From Bradyrhizobium sp. AZCC 2262 (GTDB lineage Bacteria > Pseudomonadota > Alphaproteobacteria > Rhizobiales > Xanthobacteraceae), in the NCBI RefSeq assembly GCF_036924535.1, contig NZ_JAZHRT010000001.1, positions 1,736,001 through 1,800,000 on the forward strand: 64,000 nt of DNA, given 5' to 3'. Of the stretch, positions 52,769 to 61,518 are shown in pieces; positions within the stretch are counted from its first letter, which is position 1, and every line of letters starts with the position of its first letter. Both the position numbers and the translations under genes were made by a program. The notes below the pieces were generated by a model. That model was given only the letters and a program-made list of their open reading frames with translations. It was not told where the DNA came from and made no database searches.

Positions 52769-54039
52769 CCGAGATTCGTTTGCAGCCGAAACGTGAAAAC
52801 GTTGAGGACCGCGTTGATCCGCAAACCGATCGTGTTGTTGCTCTGCCCAACGGGCGTCGCAAGGGTCGACATCGTTACGGAGGGATGCTGATCGGCGGAA
52901 GCGCGCTGCTGCTGCTGGGCGGCCTCGGAATAGGGGGCTGGCGCCACTACCTGGCCGGCGTCGAGGTCGCGGCCATTGCGCAACAGAGCAGGACCTTTGT
53001 CCCCAGCGTTCGCGTCGCGGCGGTCCGCGCCAGCGACAGCAAGATTACGGTCAGCTTGCCGGCGACCACGACGGCCTTTGAGGCGGCGAATATCTTTGCG
53101 CGAACCAGCGGCTACATCGAAAAGCGCTACGTCGACATCGGCGATCGGGTCAAGGCTGGAGCCCTGTTGGTGGACATTACCGCCCCCGAGCTCGACCACC
53201 AGATTGCGCAAGCCAAGGCGACGCTGGCCCAGAATCAGGCAACGTTGCGGCAGACACAGGCAAGCCAGGAACTCGCCCAGGTCACCAATGCGCGCGACAG
53301 CAAACTGGTCAAACAGGGATGGCTTACACTTCAGCAGGGTGACAACGATCGCCTGACCCTGCAGGCGCAGCAAGCAGCGGTGGGTGTGGCTCAGTCCAAC
53401 ATTGAAGCCCAGGAGGCCCAGATTCGAATTCTTGGGCAGGAGAAGGCGTACCAGCGTGTGGTGGCGCCGTTTGACGGGGTGATCACACAGCGCAACATCG
53501 ACAATGGCAGCCTGGTGACATCGGGGTCGACCTTCATGTTCACGCTGATGCACCCTGACGTGATCCGCACCCAGGTGTTCGTTCCCCAGGACCAGGCTTT
53601 CGGGGTTGAGCCCGGCGTCGACGCGGTGGTGCGTGTCCCCGAGATTCCAAATCGCGCCTTTCCCGGCAAGGTGACGCGAATCGCAAACGCGTTGCAGCCC
53701 GGCAGCCGCACGCTGCTGACCGAAATCGATGTCCCCAATCCGGACTGGGCGCTCAGCCCGGGGATCTATTGCACCGTCGAACTGCATATCCCGAGAAAGA
53801 CGCCGTCGATGATCATCCCCGCCGACGCGGTGGTATTCGATCAGAACGGTGTCCATGTCGCGGTCGTCGAGAACGGGACCGTCCATTTGCAGAAAATAAC
53901 GATTGCGCGTGATTTCGGCACGGAGGTCGAAGTGCACGATGGCGTCAAGCCCAGCGATCAGGTCATCCTCAATCCGATGCTCGGCCTGGCGAATGGCAGC
54001 AAGGTCACGGTTCGCGCAGAGAAACCACAGACAAGCTAG
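52765..54039 (+). CDS. RND periplasmic adaptor (HlyD/AcrA family)
   Basis: 424 residues: short cytoplasmic start, one membrane helix (about 35-55), lipoyl half-motif ANIFARTSGYIEKRYVDIGDRV near 112-134 (two parts), alpha-hairpin about 150-235, VVAPFDGVITQRNIDNGSLV near 233, and a beta-barrel and membrane-proximal domain at the end. It couples the pump to an outer-membrane channel. Translationally coupled to the pump gene. Confidence 0.93.
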   Translation: MTEIRLQPKRENVEDRVDPQTDRVVALPNGRRKGRHRYGGMLIGGSALLLLGGLGIGGWRHYLAGVEVAAIAQQSRTFVPSVRVAAVRASDSKITVSLPATTTAFEAANIFARTSGYIEKRYVDIGDRVKAGALLVDITAPELDHQIAQAKATLAQNQATLRQTQASQELAQVTNARDSKLVKQGWLTLQQGDNDRLTLQAQQAAVGVAQSNIEAQEAQIRILGQEKAYQRVVAPFDGVITQRNIDNGSLVTSGSTFMFTLMHPDVIRTQVFVPQDQAFGVEPGVDAVVRVPEIPNRAFPGKVTRIANALQPGSRTLLTEIDVPNPDWALSPGIYCTVELHIPRKTPSMIIPADAVVFDQNGVHVAVVENGTVHLQKITIARDFGTEVEVHDGVKPSDQVILNPMLGLANGSKVTVRAEKPQTS

Positions 54040-54057
54040 ATCGGGACGGAGAGAGGA

Positions 54058-55053
54058 ATGGCGATGCGACGCTTACTTTTCACAACGGTCATCTTGCTGG
54101 GGGGAGGCAGCACAGGTCTGGCGCAGGTCTCCACCATGGGTAGCACGGCTATGGGGCTTCCAACGACGCCAGCGACGATTGTCACATCTCCACTCTATGG
54201 TCCGAGCCCGTTTTCGGCGACAACCCAGCCAAATTCTCCCGGCACGACGCTGGCGCCGGTGCCGCTGGCTTCTGACCCGACGACCCCAGGGACGGTCGTG
54301 GCCTGTGCTGCACCAACAGGTCAAATTGCGCCTGGAACGCCGTCGGTGCCAGTTATTTCCGTGTCGGCAACAGGTGGCGCAATCGGAACGACGCCCTCTA
54401 CGCCGGCGGCAGCAACGACACCGCCGCTGACGGCTGCGTCTCTCGCCGCCGCGACCGCCAGCTCGACCGCGCCGCTGGCGCTGTCTGCAACGCCAGCTAC
54501 GTCGTTCGCGACCGATTTTTTCGGCACGACGATACCGGTGGCGTCGTCCCTGACAGCAGCGGCGGCGGAGCCTGCCGCTACCGCAACGTCCACACCAACG
54601 CCATCGATGGTACCAACCACCGCCCCCACATCCATTACGGGCAGCACAGCCACGATGATGCCATCGACAACGATGATGCCAGGGATCGCGTTGGGGACTA
54701 TTCCCACGCCATTCGTCGGCAGCACGACCGGGACCATATCGCCGGTGTCCCCGCTCGGCAGCCCGTCGACTACCGTATGCAGCACGACGCCGGGAGGTCC
54801 GCCGACCAATGGCGCCGCTTTGCCGCTCTCGACTCCCGAAGTTCCGAGCAGTCCCCCGCCTGGCGCGATTCAACCACCAGTCGCGGTGCTTGCCGACACC
54901 AGCATCGATCCGACCACGGGTGTGATGCCGACACCGAATACGTCGGCATGCGCCGAGAGCATGACGATCAATCTAGCGACGCCTGGGACGATGGCGCCGG
55001 CTAACGCCACAGGCGCAGCGGCAACACCGGGCGTATCGCCAGCAGGCTGCTAA
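54058..55053 (+). CDS. Exported Thr/Pro/Ser/Ala-rich low-complexity protein
   Basis: 331 residues. A signal peptide (about 1-23, cleavage near GLAQV) leads into a sequence almost wholly of Thr, Pro, Ala, Ser, Gly and Val, with many TP, TTP and PxxTT units and two cysteines near the end. It has no charged stretch and no repeat of fixed length. It begins 18 bp after the adaptor gene, behind GAGAGGA, so it belongs to the RND operon. It may be an extended envelope linker; no family is known to me. Confidence 0.72.
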   Translation: MAMRRLLFTTVILLGGGSTGLAQVSTMGSTAMGLPTTPATIVTSPLYGPSPFSATTQPNSPGTTLAPVPLASDPTTPGTVVACAAPTGQIAPGTPSVPVISVSATGGAIGTTPSTPAAATTPPLTAASLAAATASSTAPLALSATPATSFATDFFGTTIPVASSLTAAAAEPAATATSTPTPSMVPTTAPTSITGSTATMMPSTTMMPGIALGTIPTPFVGSTTGTISPVSPLGSPSTTVCSTTPGGPPTNGAALPLSTPEVPSSPPPGAIQPPVAVLADTSIDPTTGVMPTPNTSACAESMTINLATPGTMAPANATGAAATPGVSPAGC

Positions 55054-55100
55054 AGCGTGATGAAATTCCTCGAATAGTCGTCTCGCCCTATCTTATTAGC

Positions 55101-55144
55101 GCATGACCTTTCGCAAAACCGGTTCCGACTGTTCCGGATCATGC
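55101..55144. repeat. Palindromic dispersed element of Bradyrhizobium type
   Basis: GCGCATGACCTTTCG, AAAACCGGTTCC and TTCCGGATCATGC form an imperfect inverted repeat. I recall the same pattern as a high-copy intergenic element in Bradyrhizobium and relatives. Confidence 0.6.
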
Positions 55145-55207
55145 AGCCGAAAGCCCGCTTCCCGACGCCCGCGCGTAGAGCGATACGCGCTTCGGACCGG
55201 GTCGTTT

Positions 55208-55251
55208 CTAAAATGCTATTTAGTGGTGGGGGTCCCTCCGGAAGCCTATGT
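55208..55251 (+). promoter_or_regulatory. TAAA-N6-TTTA promoter element, site k
   Basis: CTAAA-ATGCTA-TTTAG followed by TGG on the plus strand, with CTATGT 23 bp on (55246). It lies 250 bp before the response regulator ATG. Confidence 0.55.
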
Positions 55252-55498
55252 GTCTTGTTGAGCGGCCCACCGCGCTTGCCCCCCGGAGGCGGTGTTCAGC
55301 TTGGCCGCAATGAGGACGGCGTCCGCCACGCCTCCTGCCCCCCGAACCGAGGCGGGCGGCGCCGTCCTGCTCTTTTCCATGGCTTTTGGGGCCGGTGAGA
55401 TTATGCCTTTGGTCTCAAGCAAGCATATGATCCCAGGAAATCCAGGCTCGAGCACAGGGCTCGGTGCGAATGGCATAGTAGCGGCTGGGAATGAACCG

Positions 55499-56176
55499 AT
55501 GACAAAAGTGCTTCTGATCGAGGACGACAGCGAAACGGCCGAGGAAATTACCGCCGAGCTCGTCGATCGCGGTTTTGAAGTCGAATGGTCGGCCAATGGC
55601 ATAGAAGGCCTCGACAAGGCCCGCTCATCGCAGCCCGACGCCATGATCGTGGACCGGTTGTTGCCGGGAATGGACGGTCTCACGGTGATCGAAGCCTTGC
55701 GGAAGGAGCAAGTCCGCACCCCAGTGCTGGTGCTGAGCGCGCTGGGCGAGGTTAACGATCGCGTGCGCGGATTGCGGATGGGGGGTGACGACTATCTCAC
55801 CAAACCCTTCGCACTGGTGGAGCTCGTCGCCAGGATCGAGGCTTTGTTGCGCCGGCCGGTTGAATCGCGGGAGACGACGTTGCGGGTAGGACCGTTGGAA
55901 CTCGATCTGATCGAGCGCACCGCCAAACGCGGCGATCGGGTGATCGATCTCTTGCCGCGCGAATTTCGTTTGCTTGAATATATGATGCAACGCAGCGATC
56001 AGCTGCTGACGCGAGCCATGCTTCTGGAGGAGGTTTGGAACTATCAATTTGTTCCAGCGACGAACCTGGTTGACGTGCATATGGGTCGGCTGCGCCACAA
56101 GGTGGACGGGCCGGGCGAATCTCACATGATCCACAATGTCCGCGGGGCCGGCTTCATTCTCCGAACCGGACCATGA
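55499..56176 (+). CDS. OmpR/PhoB-family response regulator
   Basis: 225 residues. Receiver domain with ED at 8-9, phosphoacceptor D52 in MIVDRLLPGMDG and a lysine in YLTKPFA. The winged-helix domain from about 125 contains LLPREFRLLEYMMQRSDQLL and VDVHMGRLRHKVD. The start MTKVLLIEDD was chosen as the family start. It lies 7 bp before its kinase. It probably regulates the RND operon upstream, as in other pump loci. Its winged helix is strikingly close to the orphan regulator at 60052. Confidence 0.93.
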   Translation: MTKVLLIEDDSETAEEITAELVDRGFEVEWSANGIEGLDKARSSQPDAMIVDRLLPGMDGLTVIEALRKEQVRTPVLVLSALGEVNDRVRGLRMGGDDYLTKPFALVELVARIEALLRRPVESRETTLRVGPLELDLIERTAKRGDRVIDLLPREFRLLEYMMQRSDQLLTRAMLLEEVWNYQFVPATNLVDVHMGRLRHKVDGPGESHMIHNVRGAGFILRTGP

Positions 56177-56182
56177 AACCAG

Positions 56183-57607
56183 ATGGAAGCCAGTAACGCG
56201 CCGCCGCTGACGTTGAGCGGGAAATCCGCGGGAAGAAACCCGATGGATCGGGCTCACATCTTACGTTCGAACACCTTTCGGTGGGCGCTGGCGGTGACCG
56301 GCGTGTTCGCGGCTTTCGTCATGGTTCTGTTCGGCTTCATCTACTGGCAGACCGATCAGTACTTGATCGCGCGATCAGACAAGATGATTGGGAGTCAATT
56401 GAACTTCATCGTTGGTTTGCCCGGCGAACGTCGACTGGATGCGATCAAGGACCATCTGCAGCAGGATTCCCGCGGCGTTCAATATGCCGGCCTGTTCAGC
56501 GCAGACGGCCGCAAGATAGCGGGCAACCTGGAACGGTTTCCGCCCGATCTCCAGATGAACGATTCCGTCAGGAGCATTTCGGTCGAGCGGACGCTCCCGG
56601 CCGGGAGGGAGATGCATGTGATCCGCGCAATCGCCCGGCACGTGCCGAATGGCGACGCACTGGTCATCGGACGTGAGGTCGACGAGACCAGGGAAATCTC
56701 CCATGTCGTCGCTCAGGCATTGGCGCTCGGTCTGCTGCCGGCGTTTTGCTTATGCCTGCTGGCCGGCGCGTGGCTGAGCATGCGGGCCCAAAAGCGGGTC
56801 GAGGAGGTAAATCAGCGGGTCCAGCGCATCATCGCCGGCGATCTGCGCGAGCGGCTCCCACACCGCGACGTCGACGATCCGTTTTCGAGGCTCACGGTCA
56901 TCGTCAATGGCCTGCTCGATGAAATGGAAGCGATGATCCATGCGCTCGCGGGGGTAGGTAACGACATCGCCCATGATTTGCGGACACCACTTACGCGGGC
57001 GCGGCTCGCTCTCGAGCGCGGCCGCACTAACGCAACGACGTTGGAACAACTCCAGTCGGTTGCAGACAAGGCAGTCGCGAACATCGATCAGTCGCTTACA
57101 ATCATCACCGCCCTGCTGCGCCTGGCCGCAATCGAGAACAGCCGGCGATCGGCGGTCTTCGGTGACGTTCCATTGCACGAGATGCTGCGCGAGGTTTGCG
57201 ATATCTACGAACCGATTGCCGAAAACAAGAATATCAACTTGCGGGTCGACGTGGGACACCGGCTTAACGTGCGCGGCGACCGGGATCTCCTGCTGGAGGC
57301 GGTCGCCAATCTCGTCGACAATGCCATCAAGTTTACGCCCGAAGGCGGCAAGGTGAGTATCGAGCTGTTGCGTGGCGACAGCGAAACCATCGTACGCGTG
57401 TCCGATACCGGCCCCGGCATCAGCGAGCAGGAGCGCGAGGCCGTGCTGCGGCGTTTCTACCGTTCCGACAAGATCCGAAGTACGCCGGGCGTCGGCCTTG
57501 GGCTGAATCTGGTGGCGGCGATCGTAAAGCTGCACGGCTTTCGTCTCGTGATCCACTCTGGTCAGGGCGGCCGGTTGGAGATTATTTGTCCCGACAAGCA
57601 AGAGTGA
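56183..57607 (+). CDS. Sensor histidine kinase of the RND-linked two-component system
   Basis: 474 residues. Membrane helices at about 32-55 and 178-200 bracket a periplasmic sensor of about 120 residues. A HAMP domain (about 200-250), HisKA with H264 in NDIAHDLRTPLTRARL, an N box ANLVDNAIKF and G boxes DTGPGIS and GVGLGLNL follow. The start MEASNAPP is used; MDRAHILRSN at 56243 is a possible alternative. Paired with the OmpR-type regulator. Confidence 0.92.
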   Translation: MEASNAPPLTLSGKSAGRNPMDRAHILRSNTFRWALAVTGVFAAFVMVLFGFIYWQTDQYLIARSDKMIGSQLNFIVGLPGERRLDAIKDHLQQDSRGVQYAGLFSADGRKIAGNLERFPPDLQMNDSVRSISVERTLPAGREMHVIRAIARHVPNGDALVIGREVDETREISHVVAQALALGLLPAFCLCLLAGAWLSMRAQKRVEEVNQRVQRIIAGDLRERLPHRDVDDPFSRLTVIVNGLLDEMEAMIHALAGVGNDIAHDLRTPLTRARLALERGRTNATTLEQLQSVADKAVANIDQSLTIITALLRLAAIENSRRSAVFGDVPLHEMLREVCDIYEPIAENKNINLRVDVGHRLNVRGDRDLLLEAVANLVDNAIKFTPEGGKVSIELLRGDSETIVRVSDTGPGISEQEREAVLRRFYRSDKIRSTPGVGLGLNLVAAIVKLHGFRLVIHSGQGGRLEIICPDKQE

Positions 57608-57687
57608 AAAAGCGCGGCCTCGTCGGGGGGCGAACGAACTCCGGCGCCTCCTTGCTGTTAGGAGCAGGAGCCAGGATTTGGCGGCTG

Positions 57688-57945
57688 CTATTGGCCGGCG
57701 CCTCGGCCTTGCCATCGCCAATGCTTATCATCGGGAGCTGCGTAGCATTCGGCGGCGAGGCCGGAAGCTGTCGCTTCACACTGCGCATAGCTCGTGAAGC
57801 TACAATCCGTCCCGCCTTCGGCATATTCGATACAGTCATGTCCCGGGGGAACGATGGGGCCTGCGTTCGCCGGTTCGGTCGTGCCGAAGGCAATAGCTGA
57901 CAGAGCGATAACCGAAGCGATCGCCGTCGTCGAAATTATCTTCAT
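57688..57945 (-). CDS. DUF3551-like small exported protein
   Basis: 85 residues. Signal peptide from MKIISTTAIASVIALSAIAF to about ANAGP. The mature part contains CIEYAEGGTDCSFTSYAQCEATASGLAAEC, whose cysteine spacing fits DUF3551, a rhizobial family of small periplasmic proteins. The usual C-terminal CYxNPxY is replaced by CYAAPDDKHWRW. GGAGACC precedes the ATG. Confidence 0.78.
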   Translation of the reverse strand: MKIISTTAIASVIALSAIAFGTTEPANAGPIVPPGHDCIEYAEGGTDCSFTSYAQCEATASGLAAECYAAPDDKHWRWQGRGAGQ

Positions 57946-58278
57946 GTCAAGGTCTCCATTGACTTGGATGCCCACTCTCAACATGGAGATTGACGACCGA
58001 GAAAGCGATTATAAAGAAAGTAATCTTCGCTCATCCACGAGGACTCACGGCAAGGCGCCTGCGTGCTGTGTCTGATTTCTCTAAACGCGCACGAACGGCG
58101 ACCCGAAAGGATGAAATCGTGTTTAATGAAAACCGGCATCAGTCGGTCAATACCCGGATGATCAGCATGCTACACACTTGCTCCAATTTCGGCGGAGTAA
58201 TCCAAGCATCCAAGCCTTATTCATCGTGGCGCCGCCTGCGTGACTACTGATGCAGCGGCTTGACGGCTTCCATCGCGC
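57946..58278. other. Intergenic region
   Basis: About 330 bp between the divergent DUF3551-like and small exported protein genes. Apart from element j at its right border, no feature is visible. Confidence 0.45.
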
Positions 58279-58321
58279 TTAAAGACGAATTTAGTGGGAC
58301 GATCGAAATCGTCTCTTATCT
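58279..58321 (+). promoter_or_regulatory. TAAA-N6-TTTA promoter element, site j
   Basis: TTAAA-GACGAA-TTTAG then TGGG (58279-58297), with CTTATCT at 58315-58321 (gap 21-22). The target gene starts at 58359. A GACGATC/GATCGTC-type inverted repeat lies in the spacer. Confidence 0.62.
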
Positions 58322-58358
58322 ACAGTCAAGGAGATACAACCATCCAAAGGACACGACG

Positions 58359-58595
58359 ATGAAACTCACGACGATCGCGTTAGCCACAGCGTTCGCCCTC
58401 TCAGGGACGGCCGCCTTTGCAAACACAGTTCATCATAAAGGGGCCGTGAGGGCCGATCGCAACGCCGTCGGCGTGGTCCAGCTGCATCCGAACTACGGTA
58501 ACCCGAACGGTAATCCGGACGGTCCGACCACGTTGAGCGGCACCGGTGACTCCTCGTTCGGCGGCAATTCGCCTGGCACCAGCGGCCACAACTGA
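58359..58595 (+). CDS. Small exported protein, relative of 28595-28828
   Basis: 78 residues. Signal peptide MKLTTIALATAFALSGTAAF, cleavage near AFANT. The mature tail is Gly/Asn/Pro-rich (HPNYGNPNGNPDGPTTLSG, then SSFGGNSPGTSGHN). It shares leader style, size and upstream layout with the gene at 28595. Behind promoter element j. Function unknown; tails of this kind suggest a disordered periplasmic protein. Confidence 0.72.
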   Translation: MKLTTIALATAFALSGTAAFANTVHHKGAVRADRNAVGVVQLHPNYGNPNGNPDGPTTLSGTGDSSFGGNSPGTSGHN

Positions 58596-58731
58596 GAAAA
58601 GGCATTTGCTTGCGGTTACTTGCCCAAGTAGCCTTGTCGACACTGGCCGCGCTTGAAAGGTGAAACCGCTTCGGCCGTTTCGCCGTCAAGGCCGGGAGCG
58701 GGAAAATAAGTCAAGCAACGGACCGGCTCGA

Positions 58732-59994
58732 CTAGCCGCCGGCCGCGATCGTCTGTGCAAGCCGCTCGCCAGGCTGACAGTCTATTCCGAGCGGGAGCTC
58801 GAGCTCCTGCCAAACCGAAACCAAGGCGCCAGCCAACTGTTGGATCAACCGAACATCATGCGCCGGGGTCGGGGTAATCCGCAATCGCTCGGTGCCCCGG
58901 GGTACGGTCGGATAATTGATCGGCTGGATGTAAATCCCGTGCCGGTGGAGCAAGAGATCGCTCGCCTGCTTGCACTTGTCGGGATCACCGATCATCACCG
59001 GTACGATATGTGTGTCTGTGTCCAGCACCGGCAACCCGGCTTCCCGCAGGGCGGCCTTGGTCGCTGCCACGGCGGCGCGCTGGGCCGCACGCTCGGTACC
59101 CGATGTCTTAAGGTGGGCGATCGATGCAGTCGCAGCCGCAGCTACCGCGGGTGGCAAGGCTGTCGTGAAGATAAATCCGGGTGCATGGGATCGGACGGCA
59201 TCCACTACGGCGCTGCTGCCGGCGATGTAACCGCCGAGCGTGCCGAAGGCTTTTGCGAGCGTTCCCTCGATGACGTCGATGCGCGCCATCACTCCGTCTC
59301 GCTCGGCGATCCCGGCGCCGCGTCGCCCGTACATGCCAACGGCGTGCACCTCGTCGAGATAGGTCATCGCGCCATAGCGTTCCGCCAGGTCACAGATCGC
59401 CTCGAGCGGAGCGACATCGCCGTCCATCGAGTACACGCTTTCGAACACGATCAGCTTCGGGCGGCCAGCCGCCGCGCGGATGAGTAATTCCTCAAGGTGC
59501 CTAAGATCGTTGTGGCGCCAGATCTGTTTGGGACAGCCGGCCGCACGCACGCCTTCGATCATCGAATTGTGATTGAGCGCGTCGGACAGGATCAGGCAAT
59601 CCGGAAGGAGTCTGGCAATCGTCGCGATGCCCGTATGGTTGGAGACGTAGCCTGACGTGAAAACAAGCGCCGCTTCCTTGCCATGCAGGTCGGCAAGCTC
59701 GACCTCCAGCTCTACCAGCGCCCGATTTGTTCCCGAGATGTTGCGGGTCCCGCCGGCACCCGTGCCCATCATCCGCGCGGCGGCACACATCGCATCGATC
59801 AGCTTGGGATGCTGACCCATGCCGAGATAGTCGTTTGAGCACCAGACCACGACCTCCCGCTTGCCGGTCGGGCTATTCCAGAGCGCATGGGGGAACTGTC
59901 CCGCCTTACGCTCCAGGTCAGCGAAGACGCGGTAGCGATGCTCCCGCTTCAGCGCAGCAACGGCAGATTGAAAACTCCCGTTATAATCGAACAT
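58732..59994 (-). CDS. hemA: 5-aminolevulinate synthase
   Basis: 420-residue PLP enzyme that condenses glycine and succinyl-CoA, the first step of heme synthesis by the C4 pathway. The PLP lysine is K248 ([14 protein letters not shown]), D214 in [10 protein letters not shown] contacts the cofactor, and the N-terminal block is [20 protein letters not shown]. Length is normal. It follows the orphan winged-helix gene by 57 bp on the same strand, which suggests joint expression. There may be another hemA in the genome. Confidence 0.95.
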   Translation of the reverse strand: MFDYNGSFQSAVAALKREHRYRVFADLERKAGQFPHALWNSPTGKREVVVWCSNDYLGMGQHPKLIDAMCAAARMMGTGAGGTRNISGTNRALVELEVELADLHGKEAALVFTSGYVSNHTGIATIARLLPDCLILSDALNHNSMIEGVRAAGCPKQIWRHNDLRHLEELLIRAAAGRPKLIVFESVYSMDGDVAPLEAICDLAERYGAMTYLDEVHAVGMYGRRGAGIAERDGVMARIDVIEGTLAKAFGTLGGYIAGSSAVVDAVRSHAPGFIFTTALPPAVAAAATASIAHLKTSGTERAAQRAAVAATKAALREAGLPVLDTDTHIVPVMIGDPDKCKQASDLLLHRHGIYIQPINYPTVPRGTERLRITPTPAHDVRLIQQLAGALVSVWQELELPLGIDCQPGERLAQTIAAGG

Positions 59995-60051
59995 TCGCGG
60001 AACTCCGTATCGGCGGACCAGATCGACGGCAGCGATGGACAGCAAGCTTGT

Positions 60052-60663
60052 TCATGGTTGGGGGGGCGTCGACGAACTCTGCTGGAAGGAAGCCGGACTG
60101 AGAACGAAACCAACCCCTCGGACGTTGCGAATCATGGGCGGCTCATTCGATGCGTCGACCTTGCGACGCAATTTGCCCATATGAACGTCGACAAGGTTCG
60201 TTTCCGGGACGAACTTATAGTTCCAAACATCCTTGAGGAGGGTTGCCCGCGTTAGCAACTTGCCGCTCCGTTGCATCATGTATTTGAGCAACCGAAACTC
60301 ACGCGGCCGCAGATCGATCTCGCGGTCGTCACGCTTCACAGTTCGATCGACGAGATCAAGTTCCAACGGGCCCACGCGCAGCACCGTGTCAGTCAGCGAA
60401 ACCGGCAGCTGGGTGGAAGGTACTCCGCCCGAGATCAGTTCAACGATGGCGAGCGGCTGCTTTGAGGAGGCATCGCGTCGCAGAGGCGATCCGCGCATCC
60501 GCTCAATCGCCTTTTCGAGTGTGGTGGACAGCAGCAATTGCACATCGGCATCCGTGACAAGATCGGACCGCATTTCTGCCGGTAAATCCCGGACGAGCAC
60601 ACGCACCAGAACGGGCAAGCCTTCGATGTCGGCAAGACGCTCCGCCATTCCGTCCCGCAGCAT
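60052..60663 (-). CDS. Orphan winged-helix regulator lacking a receiver domain
   Basis: 203 residues from MLRDGMAERL (a longer frame to 60822 exists). The C-terminal 100 residues are an OmpR/PhoB winged helix almost the same as that of the regulator at 55499 (LRVGPLELDL, PREFRLL-YMMQRS, NLVDVHMGKLRRKVD). The N-terminal 100 residues are helical (LVTDADVQLLLSTTLEKAIERM) and do not form a receiver: no acidic pocket or phospho-Asp. So activity is probably set by something other than phosphorylation. It lies just upstream of hemA. Confidence 0.8.
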   Translation of the reverse strand: MLRDGMAERLADIEGLPVLVRVLVRDLPAEMRSDLVTDADVQLLLSTTLEKAIERMRGSPLRRDASSKQPLAIVELISGGVPSTQLPVSLTDTVLRVGPLELDLVDRTVKRDDREIDLRPREFRLLKYMMQRSGKLLTRATLLKDVWNYKFVPETNLVDVHMGKLRRKVDASNEPPMIRNVRGVGFVLSPASFQQSSSTPPQP

Positions 60664-60946
60664 TGGCGATTCTCGCGTGCGCCGAATTGGATCCCGACGC
60701 TGGCCAGGTCTGGTTGAAGAATTCACTAGCTTTATCGGACTCTCCGCAGCCCTTGGATCCGTGCCGACGAATGTCGTCGGCCTCCGATCGGAGGTATCGC
60801 GGTTGGTGTTGTAAGCTATCATCGCAATGTCCCGTTTCGCCGACTGCGAAGACTCATCTCCGATAGCCGGATTGATTGATCATTCAGTAGGACCCGCCGG
60901 TGAGTCCTTCTTGCTCATGGCGCGTCGGACCAAGGGGGAGGGCGGC

Positions 60947-61135
60947 TCATGATGCTCTTGCCTGGCTTTCGAGAACCAGGAACGCACTCTGGCAGTGATT
61001 TTCATAGCAATCGTGATTGCAGTAGGTGAGGTGTGTCCCGATTTCACGCAGGTAGCCTGCTCGGATCGGCTCATCGCACGACACACAGAATGCTTGTCGG
61101 CGTGGCGACCTCTCCTTCACCAATACAAATCTCAT
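60947..61135 (-). CDS. Small zinc-ribbon-like protein, last of a five-gene cluster
   Basis: 62 residues with cysteines in CVSC (about 17-20) and CNHDC (about 39-43) plus C48, a pattern fit for one metal site. It contains KERSPRRQAFCVSCDEPI and GYLREIGTHLTYC, a combination I know from small rhizobial proteins without function. Its ATG overlaps the stop of the upstream gene (ATGA). Confidence 0.72.
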   Translation of the reverse strand: MRFVLVKERSPRRQAFCVSCDEPIRAGYLREIGTHLTYCNHDCYENHCQSAFLVLESQARAS

Positions 61136-61518
61136 GTGGCGCCTCCCAATGCGAAGCAGAACACAGTATCGGCCGCGTGAAAGGCGCGGGGCGGGGGAGC
61201 GCAGAGGTGGTTTCTGCCATCCGGATTGTCTCTGTTCCGTTCTACCTTTTCCGGTGGAATGAGAATGAATTTTCCGTCCTCTCGGCGTTTTGCGTAGATC
61301 GTGCCGTCAACGTACTTGATTTCGGTCGGGTAGCAGTCCGCATTATTGCAACAGCTGGCCGCTGGGTTGTCGGGCATGTGCCATGTCGAATAGAACTTCT
61401 CGTGCAGAAGCTGGTCTTGCGGCGGGTGGCGGTGAAGCCCAGCATCCTGAGCCTGGACCGGCATCATCAACGCGCAGCAGAGACAGATGCCCTGGAAGAA
61501 TTTGTAGAATGAGTTCAC
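61132..61518 (-). CDS. Small exported Cys-rich protein
   Basis: 128 residues. A signal peptide (to about MPVQAQD) and then HEKFYSTWHMPDN, SCCNNADCYPTEIKYVDG and DTVFCFALGGAT. Five or more cysteines in the mature protein suggest disulfides or metal binding. The pattern recurs in rhizobial genomes but has no assigned role. The start overlaps the stop of the long upstream frame at 61515, and its own stop overlaps the next gene's start. Confidence 0.75.
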   Translation of the reverse strand: MNSFYKFFQGICLCCALMMPVQAQDAGLHRHPPQDQLLHEKFYSTWHMPDNPAASCCNNADCYPTEIKYVDGTIYAKRREDGKFILIPPEKVERNRDNPDGRNHLCAPPPRAFHAADTVFCFALGGAT

